Below are positions 55,056-64,000 of a DNA stretch of 64,000 nt, piece after piece. The notes below the pieces were generated by a model, which did no database searches, was not told where the DNA came from, and saw nothing but the letters and a program-made list of their open reading frames with translations. The stretch covers positions 897,027-961,026 of the forward strand of contig NZ_JQZV01000013.1 of NCBI RefSeq assembly GCF_000769115.1, written 5' to 3'. The position numbers were made by a program, and so were the translations under genes. This stretch comes from Porphyromonas canoris (lineage in GTDB: Bacteria; Bacteroidota; Bacteroidia; Bacteroidales; Porphyromonadaceae). Within the stretch, counting starts at the first letter, position 1; each line of letters begins with the position of its first letter.

Positions 55056-56339
55056 TTATCGGCTGTTAAACCGGTTTTCCAATGTATCGGAAATCTTTGC
55101 AAAAATAGCGTCTGTGGCTCCCTTGTTTGCGGATAAATATCTTTCAGCTCTGTCTCCTGCTGTTTGGCGGTAATCTTTATCGGAGATGAGTTTTGCCATA
55201 AGCAGGTCTGCCTCCTCCTTGGATGCGATGGAGAAACCACCTCCTTCTTTTAGGAGAGAGACTGCTTCCCTGAACTTATGATATTTAGGACCAAACACGA
55301 CGGGTGCTCCAAATGCTATTGCTTCGAGCGTGTTGTGTATCCCTTTCCCAAAACCACCTCCTACGTAGGTAATGTCCGCATATCTGTACAGCGAAGAAAG
55401 AAGTCCGTAACCATCTATGATAAGGGCTTTGGCATTGGCTATCTCTGCTTCGAATGGTTTGTGGGAGAGATAGACCAGATTGGACTTCCCGATGAGCTCT
55501 TCCAAATGGGACAAATGCTTTTCATGAACTTCATGTGGGGCAATGATAAGTCTTATATTATCAAGAGTGAGAAGATAGGGCAGGATGATCTTTTCGTCCT
55601 CTTCCCAACTGCTTCCGATGACCAAAACAAGTTGCCCTTTTCGCTTGGCATCTTCCCTGAGATACTCGGCTTCTTTTATCTTTTTCGGTTGAGCTGCTAT
55701 CTGACACACTCTGTCTGCTCTCGTATCTCCGGCTATGGTAATTTTATCGTTGCTTAGACCGATGCTTTTGAGCAGTTGCAAGGAGTTCTCATCCTGCACA
55801 AAAAGATGATCATACAGCCTTAGAGCCTCTTTGAACTCTCTTCCCCAAGATTTGAAAAAGACCTGTTTGGGGCGGAAAATGGCAGAAACCAAGAATACGG
55901 GAACTCTTTTTTGATGCAATATAGAGATGGTATTGAGCCAAAATTCATACTTTACAAAGAGTGCTATCGTTGGATTCAGAGTCTCTATAAAGGTCTTCAG
56001 CTCCGGAGATGTGTCTGCCGGAAGATAGGTTACAATATCGGCTAATGGCGTGTTACAGCGCACATCATATCCAGAAGGAGAGAAGAACGTCAGCACAACC
56101 TCTGCTTCCGGAAGATCTTTTCTTATCCGCTCCAAAAGAGGATGCCCTTGCTCGTACTCTCCCAAAGAGGAGACATGCATCCATATCGTTGGCACTCCTT
56201 TTTTTCTCTTCTGTTCAAGATCGGAAAGAGCATGCCGCCTGCCTTGTATCATCTTTTTTGCTTTCGGATGCCAAGGAGAGATCAGCCGAAGAAGAGTGAA
56301 GTAAGCCTTTACTCCGGTATTGTATAAGACACTACTCAT
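55056..56339 (-). CDS. kdtA: 3-deoxy-D-manno-octulosonic acid transferase
   Basis: Adds Kdo to lipid IVA at the inner membrane. 427 residues: N-terminal membrane anchor, WMHVSSLGEYEQ near 53-64, SAIFRPKQVFFK, GDTRADRV near 203 and a GT-B C-terminal half with YVGGGFGKGIHNTLEAIAFGAPVVFGP. The start overlaps the gltX stop by one base. With lpxH it indicates normal lipid A-Kdo synthesis. Confidence 0.95.
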   Translation of the reverse strand: MSSVLYNTGVKAYFTLLRLISPWHPKAKKMIQGRRHALSDLEQKRKKGVPTIWMHVSSLGEYEQGHPLLERIRKDLPEAEVVLTFFSPSGYDVRCNTPLADIVTYLPADTSPELKTFIETLNPTIALFVKYEFWLNTISILHQKRVPVFLVSAIFRPKQVFFKSWGREFKEALRLYDHLFVQDENSLQLLKSIGLSNDKITIAGDTRADRVCQIAAQPKKIKEAEYLREDAKRKGQLVLVIGSSWEEDEKIILPYLLTLDNIRLIIAPHEVHEKHLSHLEELIGKSNLVYLSHKPFEAEIANAKALIIDGYGLLSSLYRYADITYVGGGFGKGIHNTLEAIAFGAPVVFGPKYHKFREAVSLLKEGGGFSIASKEEADLLMAKLISDKDYRQTAGDRAERYLSANKGATDAIFAKISDTLENRFNSR

Positions 56340-57886
56340 TATTGCTTGAGAGATCCTATTGTATCTATCGCTTTTTCTATTCTTGCCAGTGTCTCATCTT
56401 TCCCAATGAACTCAAGAATGTCGAATAGATGAGGTCCTTGAAGAGCTCCTACAAGGCTAAGACGAAGAGGATTCATAATGCCTCCGAGGTTGAATCCCTT
56501 TTCAGTGATGAACGACTTGAGCGTATCTTCCAAATGAGCCGACTTCCAATCTGTTATTGAAGTAAGACAAGAGTACACTTCTTGCAGCTGAGCAAGAGTG
56601 TCTTCCTTCCACCTTTTTTTGATAGCACTTTCGTCATAAGAGGTTGGTGCGACAAAGAAGAAAGAGATAAGAGCCGGGAGATCCGAAAGCAACGTTATAC
56701 GATCTTTTATGATCTCGGTGGCTGCAGCCAGTCTATCTTCATCATAAGGAAGATTGGCTCTTTCTATGTGAGCCTTTGCAAGCAATACAATATCTCTTCC
56801 GGAGAGTTCTTGGATATATTTATGATTGAACCATTTTCCTTTTTCGTAGTCAAACTTAGCGCCACTCTTGGAACATTTTTTCAGATCGAACGAGTCTATC
56901 AACTCTTTCATTGAGAATATCTCCTGATCTGTTCCCGAATTCCAACCCAACAGAGCAAGGAAGTTGACAACAGCATTAGGGAGATACCCGCTTTCTCTAT
57001 AGCCTGAACTTATGGCTTGAGTAACTGGATCCGTCCAAAGCAAAGGGAATACGGGGAATCCGAGTCTGTCTCCATCTCTTTTGCTTAGCTTGCCATTGCC
57101 TTCAGGTTTAAGCAGTAGAGGCAGGTGGGCAAACTGAGGCATGGTATCTTCCCATCCGAATGCACGATATAATAATACGTGCAAAGGTGAGGATGGCAAC
57201 CACTCTTCACCGCGAATGACATGACTTATCTCCATGAGATGATCATCTACGACATTTGCCAAGTGGTAGGTCGGAAGATCATCTGCACTTTTATATAACA
57301 CTTTGTCATCAAGAACAGAAGAGTTGATGACTACCTCTCCTCTGATGATGTCATTGACTGTTATATCAACATCCGGCTCTATCTTCAAACGCACGACATA
57401 CTGAGTACCATCTGCTATCAACTTCTTTACCTCTTCTTCTGTAAGAGATAGAGAGTTTCTCAAAGAAAGACGATTTTGGGCGTCATACTGGAAGTTCGGA
57501 ATTTCGGCTCTGTATTTCTCCAACTCTTCAGGGGTATCGAAAGCATAATAAGCCTTTCCCTCTGAAAGGAGTTGTCCTACATAGTTCCTGTATATATCGC
57601 GACGCTCACTTTGACGATAAGGAGCATGAGGACCTTCCGGCGTAGTCCCGATACCTTCATCTATCTCTATACCCAACCAGTGAAGTGCTTCTATGATATA
57701 ATCTTCTGCTCCAGGAACAAACCTATGGCTGTCTGTATCTTCTATCCGAATAATCATATCTCCCCCGTTTTGACGAGCAAAGAGATAGTTATATAAGGCT
57801 GTTCTGGCACCACCTATGTGCAGAGGGCCTGTCGGACTTGGAGCAAAACGTACTCGAACTCTTCTATCTATGTTGTTATTTTTCAT
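56339..57886 (-). CDS. gltX: glutamyl-tRNA synthetase
   Basis: 515 residues, class [18 protein letters not shown] near 9-25 and KLSKRDG near 262. The discriminating type is not determinable by eye. A TACCTTTG box on the minus strand at 57928-57921 precedes it. Coupled to kdtA. Confidence 0.96.
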   Translation of the reverse strand: MKNNNIDRRVRVRFAPSPTGPLHIGGARTALYNYLFARQNGGDMIIRIEDTDSHRFVPGAEDYIIEALHWLGIEIDEGIGTTPEGPHAPYRQSERRDIYRNYVGQLLSEGKAYYAFDTPEELEKYRAEIPNFQYDAQNRLSLRNSLSLTEEEVKKLIADGTQYVVRLKIEPDVDITVNDIIRGEVVINSSVLDDKVLYKSADDLPTYHLANVVDDHLMEISHVIRGEEWLPSSPLHVLLYRAFGWEDTMPQFAHLPLLLKPEGNGKLSKRDGDRLGFPVFPLLWTDPVTQAISSGYRESGYLPNAVVNFLALLGWNSGTDQEIFSMKELIDSFDLKKCSKSGAKFDYEKGKWFNHKYIQELSGRDIVLLAKAHIERANLPYDEDRLAAATEIIKDRITLLSDLPALISFFFVAPTSYDESAIKKRWKEDTLAQLQEVYSCLTSITDWKSAHLEDTLKSFITEKGFNLGGIMNPLRLSLVGALQGPHLFDILEFIGKDETLARIEKAIDTIGSLKQ

Positions 57887-57962
57887 AAACGAACTGTTTT
57901 ATATGTATAATCACGGATCACAAAGGTAGTTATTACTGATGATATGAGTGTTATAGGGACTA

Positions 57963-59252
57963 CTAAAAACGAGTAGTTGCTCCACCTCCTCCAGATCGTC
58001 CTCCCCCGAAGCCACCTCCAAAGGAACCTCCACCTCCTCTAAATCCTCCAACAGCCCCAATTGCTGCTCCGAGTGCCGCAGAAGATGCAGAGGATAATCG
58101 AGGAGCCTTATCCTCCTTGGTGTGTTTGCAGTATAAGCAGAAGTATGTTGTATATATGTAGTTTGGGGTAATAGAGGTATTTTCTTTTCTCATTGTTATA
58201 CCTTTACAATTGGGACATTGTATGTATGGTGAGTATTTAAGAGTCCCATATACCTCTTTATTATTACAAAATCGGCATGTTGCCGCTATGTATGATACGG
58301 ATCCGATATTTTGTTCGATACTCTCCTTTGTCGTAAGATACGGAAGCACTTCATTGGGAGTACGATGAAGTGTAATACTATTGTCCGTGTGGCATGCAAC
58401 GCATTTCTGCATCTGAGAAGATAGCTTCTTTTTATAGACGAAAATCCAAAGTAACTTATAATAAAGAACTACGGGAAGAAAAAGTATAGCAAACAGACTT
58501 AGAAATAATCTTTTCGCCGTCAACTCCGCTTTCAGATAACGCTCCACGGGAGTTCTTCCATCTCCACCCTTGATATTGGCACCGGTTATCAGAAACATTA
58601 AAAGAAATCCCGAAATGTATGAAATAAGAAAACCATACTTTATGATAGTCCAATACAGCTGTAGTTCTTTATCATCCCAGACACTCGGAGTCCTAACAGT
58701 AAAAGATTTTGTGGTGGAGTCATACTCCTCTCTCAAGTTCTTTTCTATAGATTTTATTCCCTCTATTATCGCTTTATCAGGATTTCCAGCCTTTAGATAA
58801 GGTATCATATCTTCTTTCTGTATCATATAACAGAGAGCATCAGGCAGTACATGCTCCAACCCATAACCTACTTCAAATGATATTCCTCTCTCTTCTGGCT
58901 TGTAAACATATAGTATCACCAGCCCATTATCATCACTCTTAGAGCCAACTCCCCATGTATTTAGGATATTGTGTGCAAAGCTTTGCAGATCCTGCCCATC
59001 AATGCTTTCCAATATCACTATTGCTATCTCGACGCCCATCTCTTCTCGGATATTACCTATCAGTTGATTGGCTTCATTATAGGCCGAAGGGCTCAAAAGC
59101 TTCGACTCATCTGTTATATACAGAGAGGCATCCGCTTTCTGAACATTCTTGACATCATCAACATTCCTTATCGTTTGAGCATTCAAGAAAGATGTATTCA
59201 GAACAAGAAGCAGAAAAAAGAGAGATTTAAGTTTGGAATGAAAACAACTCAT
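57963..59252 (-). CDS. TPM-domain membrane protein with zinc ribbons and Gly-rich end
   Basis: 429 residues: signal peptide (to about 25), TPM domain (about 40-170; DESKLLSPSAYNEANQLI, VGYGLEHVLPD), membrane segments near 205-227 and 250-272, then C-x2-C pairs (CVAC, CRFC, CPNC, CLYC at about 283-375) and a Gly-rich tail. TPM proteins are thought to be periplasmic phosphatases or factors in photosystem or membrane-protein upkeep. Downstream of lemA, a common pairing. Confidence 0.87.
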   Translation of the reverse strand: MSCFHSKLKSLFFLLLVLNTSFLNAQTIRNVDDVKNVQKADASLYITDESKLLSPSAYNEANQLIGNIREEMGVEIAIVILESIDGQDLQSFAHNILNTWGVGSKSDDNGLVILYVYKPEERGISFEVGYGLEHVLPDALCYMIQKEDMIPYLKAGNPDKAIIEGIKSIEKNLREEYDSTTKSFTVRTPSVWDDKELQLYWTIIKYGFLISYISGFLLMFLITGANIKGGDGRTPVERYLKAELTAKRLFLSLFAILFLPVVLYYKLLWIFVYKKKLSSQMQKCVACHTDNSITLHRTPNEVLPYLTTKESIEQNIGSVSYIAATCRFCNNKEVYGTLKYSPYIQCPNCKGITMRKENTSITPNYIYTTYFCLYCKHTKEDKAPRLSSASSAALGAAIGAVGGFRGGGGSFGGGFGGGRSGGGGATTRF

Positions 59253-59297
59253 TGGTCAGATTGAGGTTTATATGATAAAAACAGGCACGTTTAATAT

Positions 59298-59343
59298 CTA
59301 AAAATGCTAAGCAAGAAGGTTTAGATCTTCATGCTTAGCATTT
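59298..59343 (-). terminator. hairpin between lemA and the TPM gene
   Basis: On the minus strand AAATGCTAAGCA and TGCTTAGCATTT (12 bp, exact) enclose 18 nt, followed by TTTTAGA. A weak terminator or attenuator that could lower TPM expression relative to lemA. Confidence 0.6.
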
Positions 59344-59362
59344 CCTTAAGAGGATAGCCCTA

Positions 59363-59950
59363 TTAAAACTGCACTTCCGGAGCAACATCCGCTCCTTCTT
59401 TAGCTTCAAAAAGAGGCTTTACTCCAAATCCGAATATACTTGCAACCAAGTTTTTGGGGAACTTTCGGATGTATTGATTATAATTCTTTACAACATCATT
59501 GAATCTAGCTCTCTCTACAGTAATGCGATTCTCTGTCCCTTCCAACTGCACTTGAAGCATTTTGAAATTCTCGTTTGCCTTAAGATCCGGATATGCTTCA
59601 ACTGAAACAAGAAGCCTGCTCAAGGCACTGGAAAGTTCACTTTGTTTTGCCATGAACTCTTCCATATCCTTAGCCGTTAAGTTCTCAGGATCAACTTTGA
59701 CTTGAGTGGCACTCGCTCTTGCTTGGATCACACTCTCCAAAGTGCTTTTTTCGTGATTGGCATATCCCTTTACGGTATTGACCAAATTAGGTATAAGGTC
59801 GGCTCTTCTCTGGTAAACATTTTCCACCTGTCCCCAAGATGCTTTTACCTCTTCGTCCAATACAACCATTCTGTTATACTGACTTCCCAAATAAAATGCA
59901 AGAATGCCCAATACTACTATTACTGCAATTAACGTCTTAGATTTTCTCAT
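59363..59950 (-). CDS. LemA-family protein
   Basis: 195 residues: one N-terminal membrane helix (7-22), then the helical LemA domain (YNRMVVLDEEVKASWGQVENVYQRRADLIPNLVNTVKGYA). Function unclear in the family. Minus-strand TATCTTTG at 59992-59985 is a likely -7 box. Confidence 0.94.
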   Translation of the reverse strand: MRKSKTLIAVIVVLGILAFYLGSQYNRMVVLDEEVKASWGQVENVYQRRADLIPNLVNTVKGYANHEKSTLESVIQARASATQVKVDPENLTAKDMEEFMAKQSELSSALSRLLVSVEAYPDLKANENFKMLQVQLEGTENRITVERARFNDVVKNYNQYIRKFPKNLVASIFGFGVKPLFEAKEGADVAPEVQF

Positions 59951-60136
59951 ATTTGTTTCGTAATTTGTTAAACGATTTGTGTAACAAAGATAGCCCTAAT
60001 TTTTCAATTATTTGACTATCAAACAAGAAGCTCTATATTAGCAAAAAATAACATTATTTACATTTGGGGAGAACCTACCTGCTACCCAACGGTTTAACAT
60101 TTAGATAGAAAAATAGAGCACTACAAAGCAACCACT

Positions 60137-60165
60137 TACCCCTAATTTCTTGTCAGTAAGGGGTA
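60137..60165. repeat. inverted repeat upstream of dnaA
   Basis: TACCCCT (60137-60143) and AGGGGTA (60159-60165) with a 15-bp spacer. An overlapping CTTAC/GTAAG pair is an alternative fold. It lies about 50 bp before the presumed dnaA -7 box. Confidence 0.55.
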
Positions 60166-60252
60166 TCAAAAAAAGCAACAAAAGGGTCATTTTTTTTTCT
60201 TCTTTATTTTCCCAAACTTTGCACTTACTAAAAGCCAAAAGTTTTGGCTCGA

Positions 60253-61647
60253 ATGATAAACTATATAGAAAGAATGAATCATATTCTCCAACAAGTTTGG
60301 CAGCAATGTCTAAGCTACATCAGTGAAGAGATCAGCTCTCCTTCGGATTATACCCGATGGTTCGCGCCGATCGTTCCTGTTAGTTTGGAGGGTAAAAAGC
60401 TCACGCTAAGATTACCTTCGGAGCTTCATTTTGACCATATAGAGAAGCAGTATAAAGATCCGTTTAAGAGATCTCTCGAAAAGTATATTGGGGAAAATTT
60501 TGAGCTTGAATACGAAATATTTGAGGGTGTTGCCGTACCCAAATATTCTGCTGAAAAGGTAGATGTACAAGCCATAAGCACTTCTGTTAAAAATTCTGAC
60601 AATTCTCAAAAATCTCCCTTTAGAACGAATCTTGAACCTCAACTCACTTTTGACTCCTATGTTTATGGCGATTCAAATTTGATGGTATATAATGCTGCTC
60701 AAGCCATTATAGCCAATCCGGGAAGTTCTTTATTCAATCCATTGTTCATTTATGGAGCTTCAGGCGTTGGGAAAACGCATATCTTGCACGCGATAGGAAA
60801 TGCTATCTTGAACTCTTATCCCGAAAAACGCGTTGTTTATGTATCGGCACAGATGTTCAAAATGCAGTATGTAGAAGCTTCTTACAGGAGAAAACGTCCG
60901 GAAGACTTCATTCAATTCTATCAGAATATGGATATTCTGCTCTTGGATGATGTCCAAGAGTTGAGAGATGCAGTAAGTACCCAGAGTGCTTTTTTCCAGA
61001 TTTTCAATAATCTTAGAGCTTTAGGACGCCATATTATAATGACATCCGACCGCCCGGCCGTAGATCTTGACGGACTTGAAGAGCGTCTTTATACAAGAAT
61101 GAAATGGGGGCTGACGGCTGAAATAGAGCGTCCGGATACCGAACTTAGAAAAAAGATTCTGACTCGCATGATGGGTCAGTATAACATTTCACTCCCTCAA
61201 GAGGTCTTCGATATTATTATTGCGTCAACCTCCCAAAATGTTCGAGAGTTGGAAGGCGTTACTAAAACACTCTTCGCTCACCATACTATGAGTCATAAGC
61301 CTATATCTATGGAGCTTACGACGAAGATATTGAAGCAGTATGTGAAGTATGAGAAAAAGGTTATCACAATCCAAGACATTGTTGAAGCTGTCTGCTCTCA
61401 TTTCGATATAGAACCTCATTTATTGCAGCAGAAATGCCGAAAGCGTCAGATCGTTTTATCCAGACAGATTGCAATGTATCTCTGCAAAGAGCTTACAGAT
61501 AGCTCTTTCTCTGTTATCGGAGCAGAAGTCGGAGGGCAGGATCACTCTACTGTCATCTATGCCTGCAAGAGTATAGAAAATCTTTTGAGCACAAATGCTC
61601 CCAATATCGCAGAGGATATTGCGGAGATCAAATCTCTTTTGGTGTAG
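60253..61647 (+). CDS. dnaA: chromosomal replication initiator DnaA
   Basis: Binds oriC and opens DNA. 464 residues from the ATG at 60253 (an ATG at 60274 is also possible): domain I (to about 85), a linker, AAA+ domain with GASGVGKTH and LLLDDVQE, and the C-terminal DNA-binding domain with VGGQDHSTVIYA. No cluster of TTATCCACA boxes is seen in the 300 bp upstream. A weak -7 box AAACTTTG lies at 60214-60221. Neither rpmH nor dnaN is adjacent, so dnaA position alone does not mark the origin. Confidence 0.96.
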   Translation: MINYIERMNHILQQVWQQCLSYISEEISSPSDYTRWFAPIVPVSLEGKKLTLRLPSELHFDHIEKQYKDPFKRSLEKYIGENFELEYEIFEGVAVPKYSAEKVDVQAISTSVKNSDNSQKSPFRTNLEPQLTFDSYVYGDSNLMVYNAAQAIIANPGSSLFNPLFIYGASGVGKTHILHAIGNAILNSYPEKRVVYVSAQMFKMQYVEASYRRKRPEDFIQFYQNMDILLLDDVQELRDAVSTQSAFFQIFNNLRALGRHIIMTSDRPAVDLDGLEERLYTRMKWGLTAEIERPDTELRKKILTRMMGQYNISLPQEVFDIIIASTSQNVRELEGVTKTLFAHHTMSHKPISMELTTKILKQYVKYEKKVITIQDIVEAVCSHFDIEPHLLQQKCRKRQIVLSRQIAMYLCKELTDSSFSVIGAEVGGQDHSTVIYACKSIENLLSTNAPNIAEDIAEIKSLLV

Positions 61648-61879
61648 GAAGGCATTCTTGCTTTCGCATGATACACTCAGGTTTTTCGGTAATAAGATTC
61701 ACACCCATCGGAAGTAAATTATAGAATCTTTCGATGCTGCCACTCTGTTCTTTTGTAGAAAAGTCATAAAAGTATCAAGAGTTGCACTTCTCTGTTAAAT
61801 CTTATTTATCCCTTCCCCCTTTTTGCTTTTTATGACTACATTTGCACCCATTCCTCAAATGTATTTAGATAATAACAGA

Positions 61880-62731
61880 ATGATTATGATCAGAAAGATA
61901 GCAACATTGATTGCACTTATCCTTATTTTGACCTCTTGCAATGGAGATGGAAAAGAAATAAAAAGACCGGAAATAAAACAGAAGACGTATAAGAATCTCA
62001 TATCCAAGGTAGAAAGGTTTTTAGAAAAAGAATCCATCGGAGAAAACCTCTATAAGTATGATGAAAATAACCGAGTAATAGAAATTACCAATATTCAACG
62101 GCTAAACGGAGAAAAGGTGCTAAAATCTGCTGTCAGCTATTCAAAGGACAAAATTCTCATCGAAGAAGATGTCCTTCCTGAGGCTGAAAGCAACCTTTCG
62201 GCACCAACAAAACACGAGATTGTGCTTGATGCTTCCGGAAAGGCCACTATGCAAATAACAACACTATGTTTTCCCGGAGGAAAGGAGGAACGACGAGTGG
62301 CAGATAAATTTCAATACAATAAAACAGGACAACAAATAAGTCAAAAGACTCCTACATTCAGAGCCATAGAACGTACTTGGGCGAATGATAACTGCATTCA
62401 GAAAGATCAGATCTATTATCCAAGTAACTCTTCCGGAGAGAATTCTTCCGTATTTTTCTTTTACACGGATAAAGAGAATAATGATACCTATCCGGATCTC
62501 AACCAGATTTGGTCTCCGGCTCCCTCTATCGAAGCTCTTTTTGCAGACGAACTCGGCTTAAGATCTTTCAAGTTGCTAAAAGACATTGAGTACACCGATA
62601 CTCATACTCCTGCAAAAAGTATCTCATACGAATTCGACTCGATGGGAAGAGTCGTTCTCATAACGGTTGTGAGAAAAAGTAAAACAGGTAAATACCCCAG
62701 ATCCATCTATAAAATCTCCTACAAGGGATAG
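61880..62731 (+). CDS. lipoprotein of unknown function
   Basis: 283 residues from the ATG at 61880; a farther upstream ATG is excluded by a TACATTTG box at 61837-61844, which would place transcription start inside that extension. Lipobox with Cys20 (LTSCNGD). The body has repeating tyrosine-rich beta elements (YKYDENNRVIEI, YEFDSMGRVVLI) of the RHS-like/DUF4595 sort seen in Bacteroidetes lipoproteins. Confidence 0.75.
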   Translation: MIMIRKIATLIALILILTSCNGDGKEIKRPEIKQKTYKNLISKVERFLEKESIGENLYKYDENNRVIEITNIQRLNGEKVLKSAVSYSKDKILIEEDVLPEAESNLSAPTKHEIVLDASGKATMQITTLCFPGGKEERRVADKFQYNKTGQQISQKTPTFRAIERTWANDNCIQKDQIYYPSNSSGENSSVFFFYTDKENNDTYPDLNQIWSPAPSIEALFADELGLRSFKLLKDIEYTDTHTPAKSISYEFDSMGRVVLITVVRKSKTGKYPRSIYKISYKG

Positions 62732-62822
62732 AGGAAAAGCTTGAATAATTCAAATTCTTTTCAGATTTGAGTCCTACATTTGTGGTCATATAATTCGTAA
62801 TTCATAAAAACAGACTACAAAC

Positions 62823-63269
62823 ATGAGAAAAATTATTACCCTTTTGGCAATCATCATAGCTGCTGCAACATTTCAGATCAAGGCAGATAACGAGAGACCT
62901 ATACCTTTTGAAAATCTGCCCAAGCAAGCTAAGGAGTTCATAACAAAGTATTATAGCTCCAAAGAGGTGCTACAAGCCTATGTGGACAAAGACATCCTGA
63001 CCACTACTTATGACGTTATTTTGGAAAATGGTTGCAAGATAGAGTTCAAGAAAAACGGTGAATGGAAAGAGATTACAAGCAAAAGAGTACCCATCCCGTT
63101 CTCTATCGCTCCTCGTCCTATTCAAGACTATGTGAAGAAAAATTACCCGAATAATAATCTAACGAACATAGAGAAAAAGTCGAGAGGCCGTTATCAGATA
63201 GACCTTTCAAACGGATTAGAGATAGAATTTGACTCCAAATTCAGAGCAAGAGTGGTAGATGTAGACTAA
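62823..63269 (+). CDS. exported PepSY-like (DUF2874) protein
   Basis: 148 residues: signal peptide (cleavage near IKADN, 20-21), then two halves, each with a P-x-x-I/AK-x-F/Y-I-x-x-Y-Y helix followed by strands ending in IEF (about 30-75 and 95-145). This is the duplicated PepSY-like arrangement common in Bacteroidales. Ligand unknown. TACATTTG at 62775-62782 is the -7 box; a strong terminator follows. Confidence 0.87.
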   Translation: MRKIITLLAIIIAAATFQIKADNERPIPFENLPKQAKEFITKYYSSKEVLQAYVDKDILTTTYDVILENGCKIEFKKNGEWKEITSKRVPIPFSIAPRPIQDYVKKNYPNNNLTNIEKKSRGRYQIDLSNGLEIEFDSKFRARVVDVD

Positions 63270-63297
63270 TCCCACTCCCCTATTAAAAGCGTGGTTA

Positions 63298-63345
63298 CAG
63301 ACCCGATAAGAAGAAAAAGTCTTCTTATCGGGTCTGTTATTTTTC
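63298..63345 (+). terminator. terminator after the PepSY-like gene
   Basis: A perfect 17-bp stem (CAGACCCGATAAGAAGA with its complement) with a 5-nt loop, followed by TTATTTTT. Confidence 0.93.
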
Positions 63346-63447
63346 GCAAGAGAAGATGTTTGACCCTTTTAGAAGTTTCGTTTAACAGATTCAAAACCTT
63401 TACCGAACCCTTAAACATCTGCAAAACAAAGCATGAGTTCTACCCTT

Positions 63448-63510
63448 CAAGGCTTGATGAGTAAAAATCAAGACAAGATTTCTACAGATTAAGCCTTGAT
63501 TTATAGTTCT
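63448..63510. repeat. degenerate 21-bp tandem repeat (CAAGGCTTGAT type)
   Basis: Units at 63448 (CAAGGCTTGATG), 63469 (CAAGACAAGATT) and 63490 (TAAGCCTTGATT), exactly 21 bp apart. Same core as the arrays at 40228 and 52149. Confidence 0.75.
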
Positions 63511-63601
63511 TATCCGCTTAACAATAAGAATTGAATATATTAAAGCGACCTTTTTAATATGTTCCCAATAAGATTTCAGCTCAAAATATTTCATGCGTAA
63601 A

Positions 63602-63632
63602 TTGGTTTATAAAATAAACCTACTTATATTTG
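63602..63632 (+). promoter_or_regulatory. promoter of the last gene
   Basis: TTG at 63602-63604, 20 nt, TATATTTG at 63625-63632. Confidence 0.75.
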
Positions 63633-63735
63633 CAGTGTGAAAGAAGTTTGTCGATCGTTTATGACAGGCAACTTCATTCTCGGAGACAGGTATTTTTTCT
63701 TAGTGTATTACCCTGATAGATCGCTTTTTTTAGTT

Positions 63736-64000
63736 ATGAATGATGTTAAGTTGAATGAGAAAGAGAGCTTGGCTCTTATCTCTCAAATGATTTTAGAAAC
63801 CAAGCAAAACCTCGGATTGGGACAGTGGAATAAGTTTTTATTCTACGGATACGCATCTGCGATCATAGGCGTTGGAGTCTATTTCTGTTTCAAATTCACG
63901 TCAAGTCCCATGTCGTATCTTTTGTGGTTTATCCTACTGCCACTTTCACTCTTTGCAGCACTGTTTTCAAAGAAGCATCCGCCCAAGGTCGTTTCTTATT
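63736..64000 (+). CDS. integral membrane protein, 3' end beyond window
   Basis: The open frame continues past the last base. Visible residues begin MNDVKLNEKESLALISQM, then two hydrophobic segments (about 33-53 and 60-76). This N-terminal pattern is found in small Bacteroidetes membrane proteins often adjacent to PadR-type regulators, but the partner cannot be seen. The same frame stays open upstream to a GTG at 63637, a less likely start. Confidence 0.7.
   Translation, partial: MNDVKLNEKESLALISQMILETKQNLGLGQWNKFLFYGYASAIIGVGVYFCFKFTSSPMSYLLWFILLPLSLFAALFSKKHPPKVVSY

Noticed and set aside
59951-60252. oriC upstream of dnaA
   Set aside because: No cluster of TTATCCACA-like boxes, and rpmH/dnaN are not adjacent; only a short inverted repeat is present.

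Overview
The window reads as a chromosome segment of a Bacteroidales bacterium, most likely Porphyromonas or a close relative. The evidence is a SusC/SusD outer-membrane import pair, GldH, a Bacteroidetes-type RicT/PSP1 protein, L-fucose salvage (Fkp) functions, class III fructose-bisphosphatase, a two-enzyme LPS set (LpxH, KdtA), and many promoters of the Bacteroidetes type (TTG, about 19-20 nt, TAnnTTTG) with almost no Shine-Dalgarno signals. Species assignment is inference.

Layout. 0.1-4.2 kb: exported beta-carbonic anhydrase, an exported unknown protein, tRNA-His, fbp. 4.2-5.2 kb: tRNA-Arg and two short tandem-repeat arrays. 5.2-10.5 kb (minus): complete [FeFe]-hydrogenase operon, hydrogenase - hydE - hydG - hydF. 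11.4-21.1 kb (plus): parC, outer-membrane protein, S41 peptidase, MIP18/DUF59 protein, lpxH, uvrB, ricT, gldH. 21.3-22.0 kb: a long A-tract-rich tandem array, then an HU-like DNA-binding protein. 22.6-26.5 kb (minus): recF - DUF721 - tdk - rfbC - radical SAM maturase, in an unusually GC-rich stretch. 27.1-28.4 kb: XRE regulator and MgtC-like protein. 28.4-32.9 kb (minus): flavodoxin-fold reductase, the two halves of Fkp as separate overlapping genes, radA. 33.0-39.4 kb: another 22-bp array, then a SusC-SusD-lipoprotein operon with an elaborate promoter and leader. 39.6-40.0 kb (minus): SRP RNA - tRNA-Thr - tRNA-Asp. 40.4-45.7 kb: two PH-domain membrane proteins, ftsE, lysC, menA. 45.7-51.9 kb (minus): mnmA, metG, smpB, Yip1-like, Bax-inhibitor-like, ychF. 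52.5-54.8 kb: hpt, adk, obg. 55-60 kb (minus): kdtA, gltX, TPM protein, lemA. 60.2-64 kb: dnaA, two small exported proteins, and a membrane protein cut by the window end.

No phage, integrase, transposase or CRISPR-Cas genes were seen. The most striking non-genic signal is a set of intergenic tandem arrays at seven sites. Unit sequence differs between most sites, but the period is always 21 or 22 bp (about two turns of B-DNA) and the arrays become degenerate at their edges. Other points worth attention are the split Fkp, a SusCD-linked metallohydrolase-like lipoprotein that appears to have lost its HExxH motif, an SRP RNA without a GNRA tetraloop, and paired inverted repeats at the promoters or leaders of susC, xre and ftsE.
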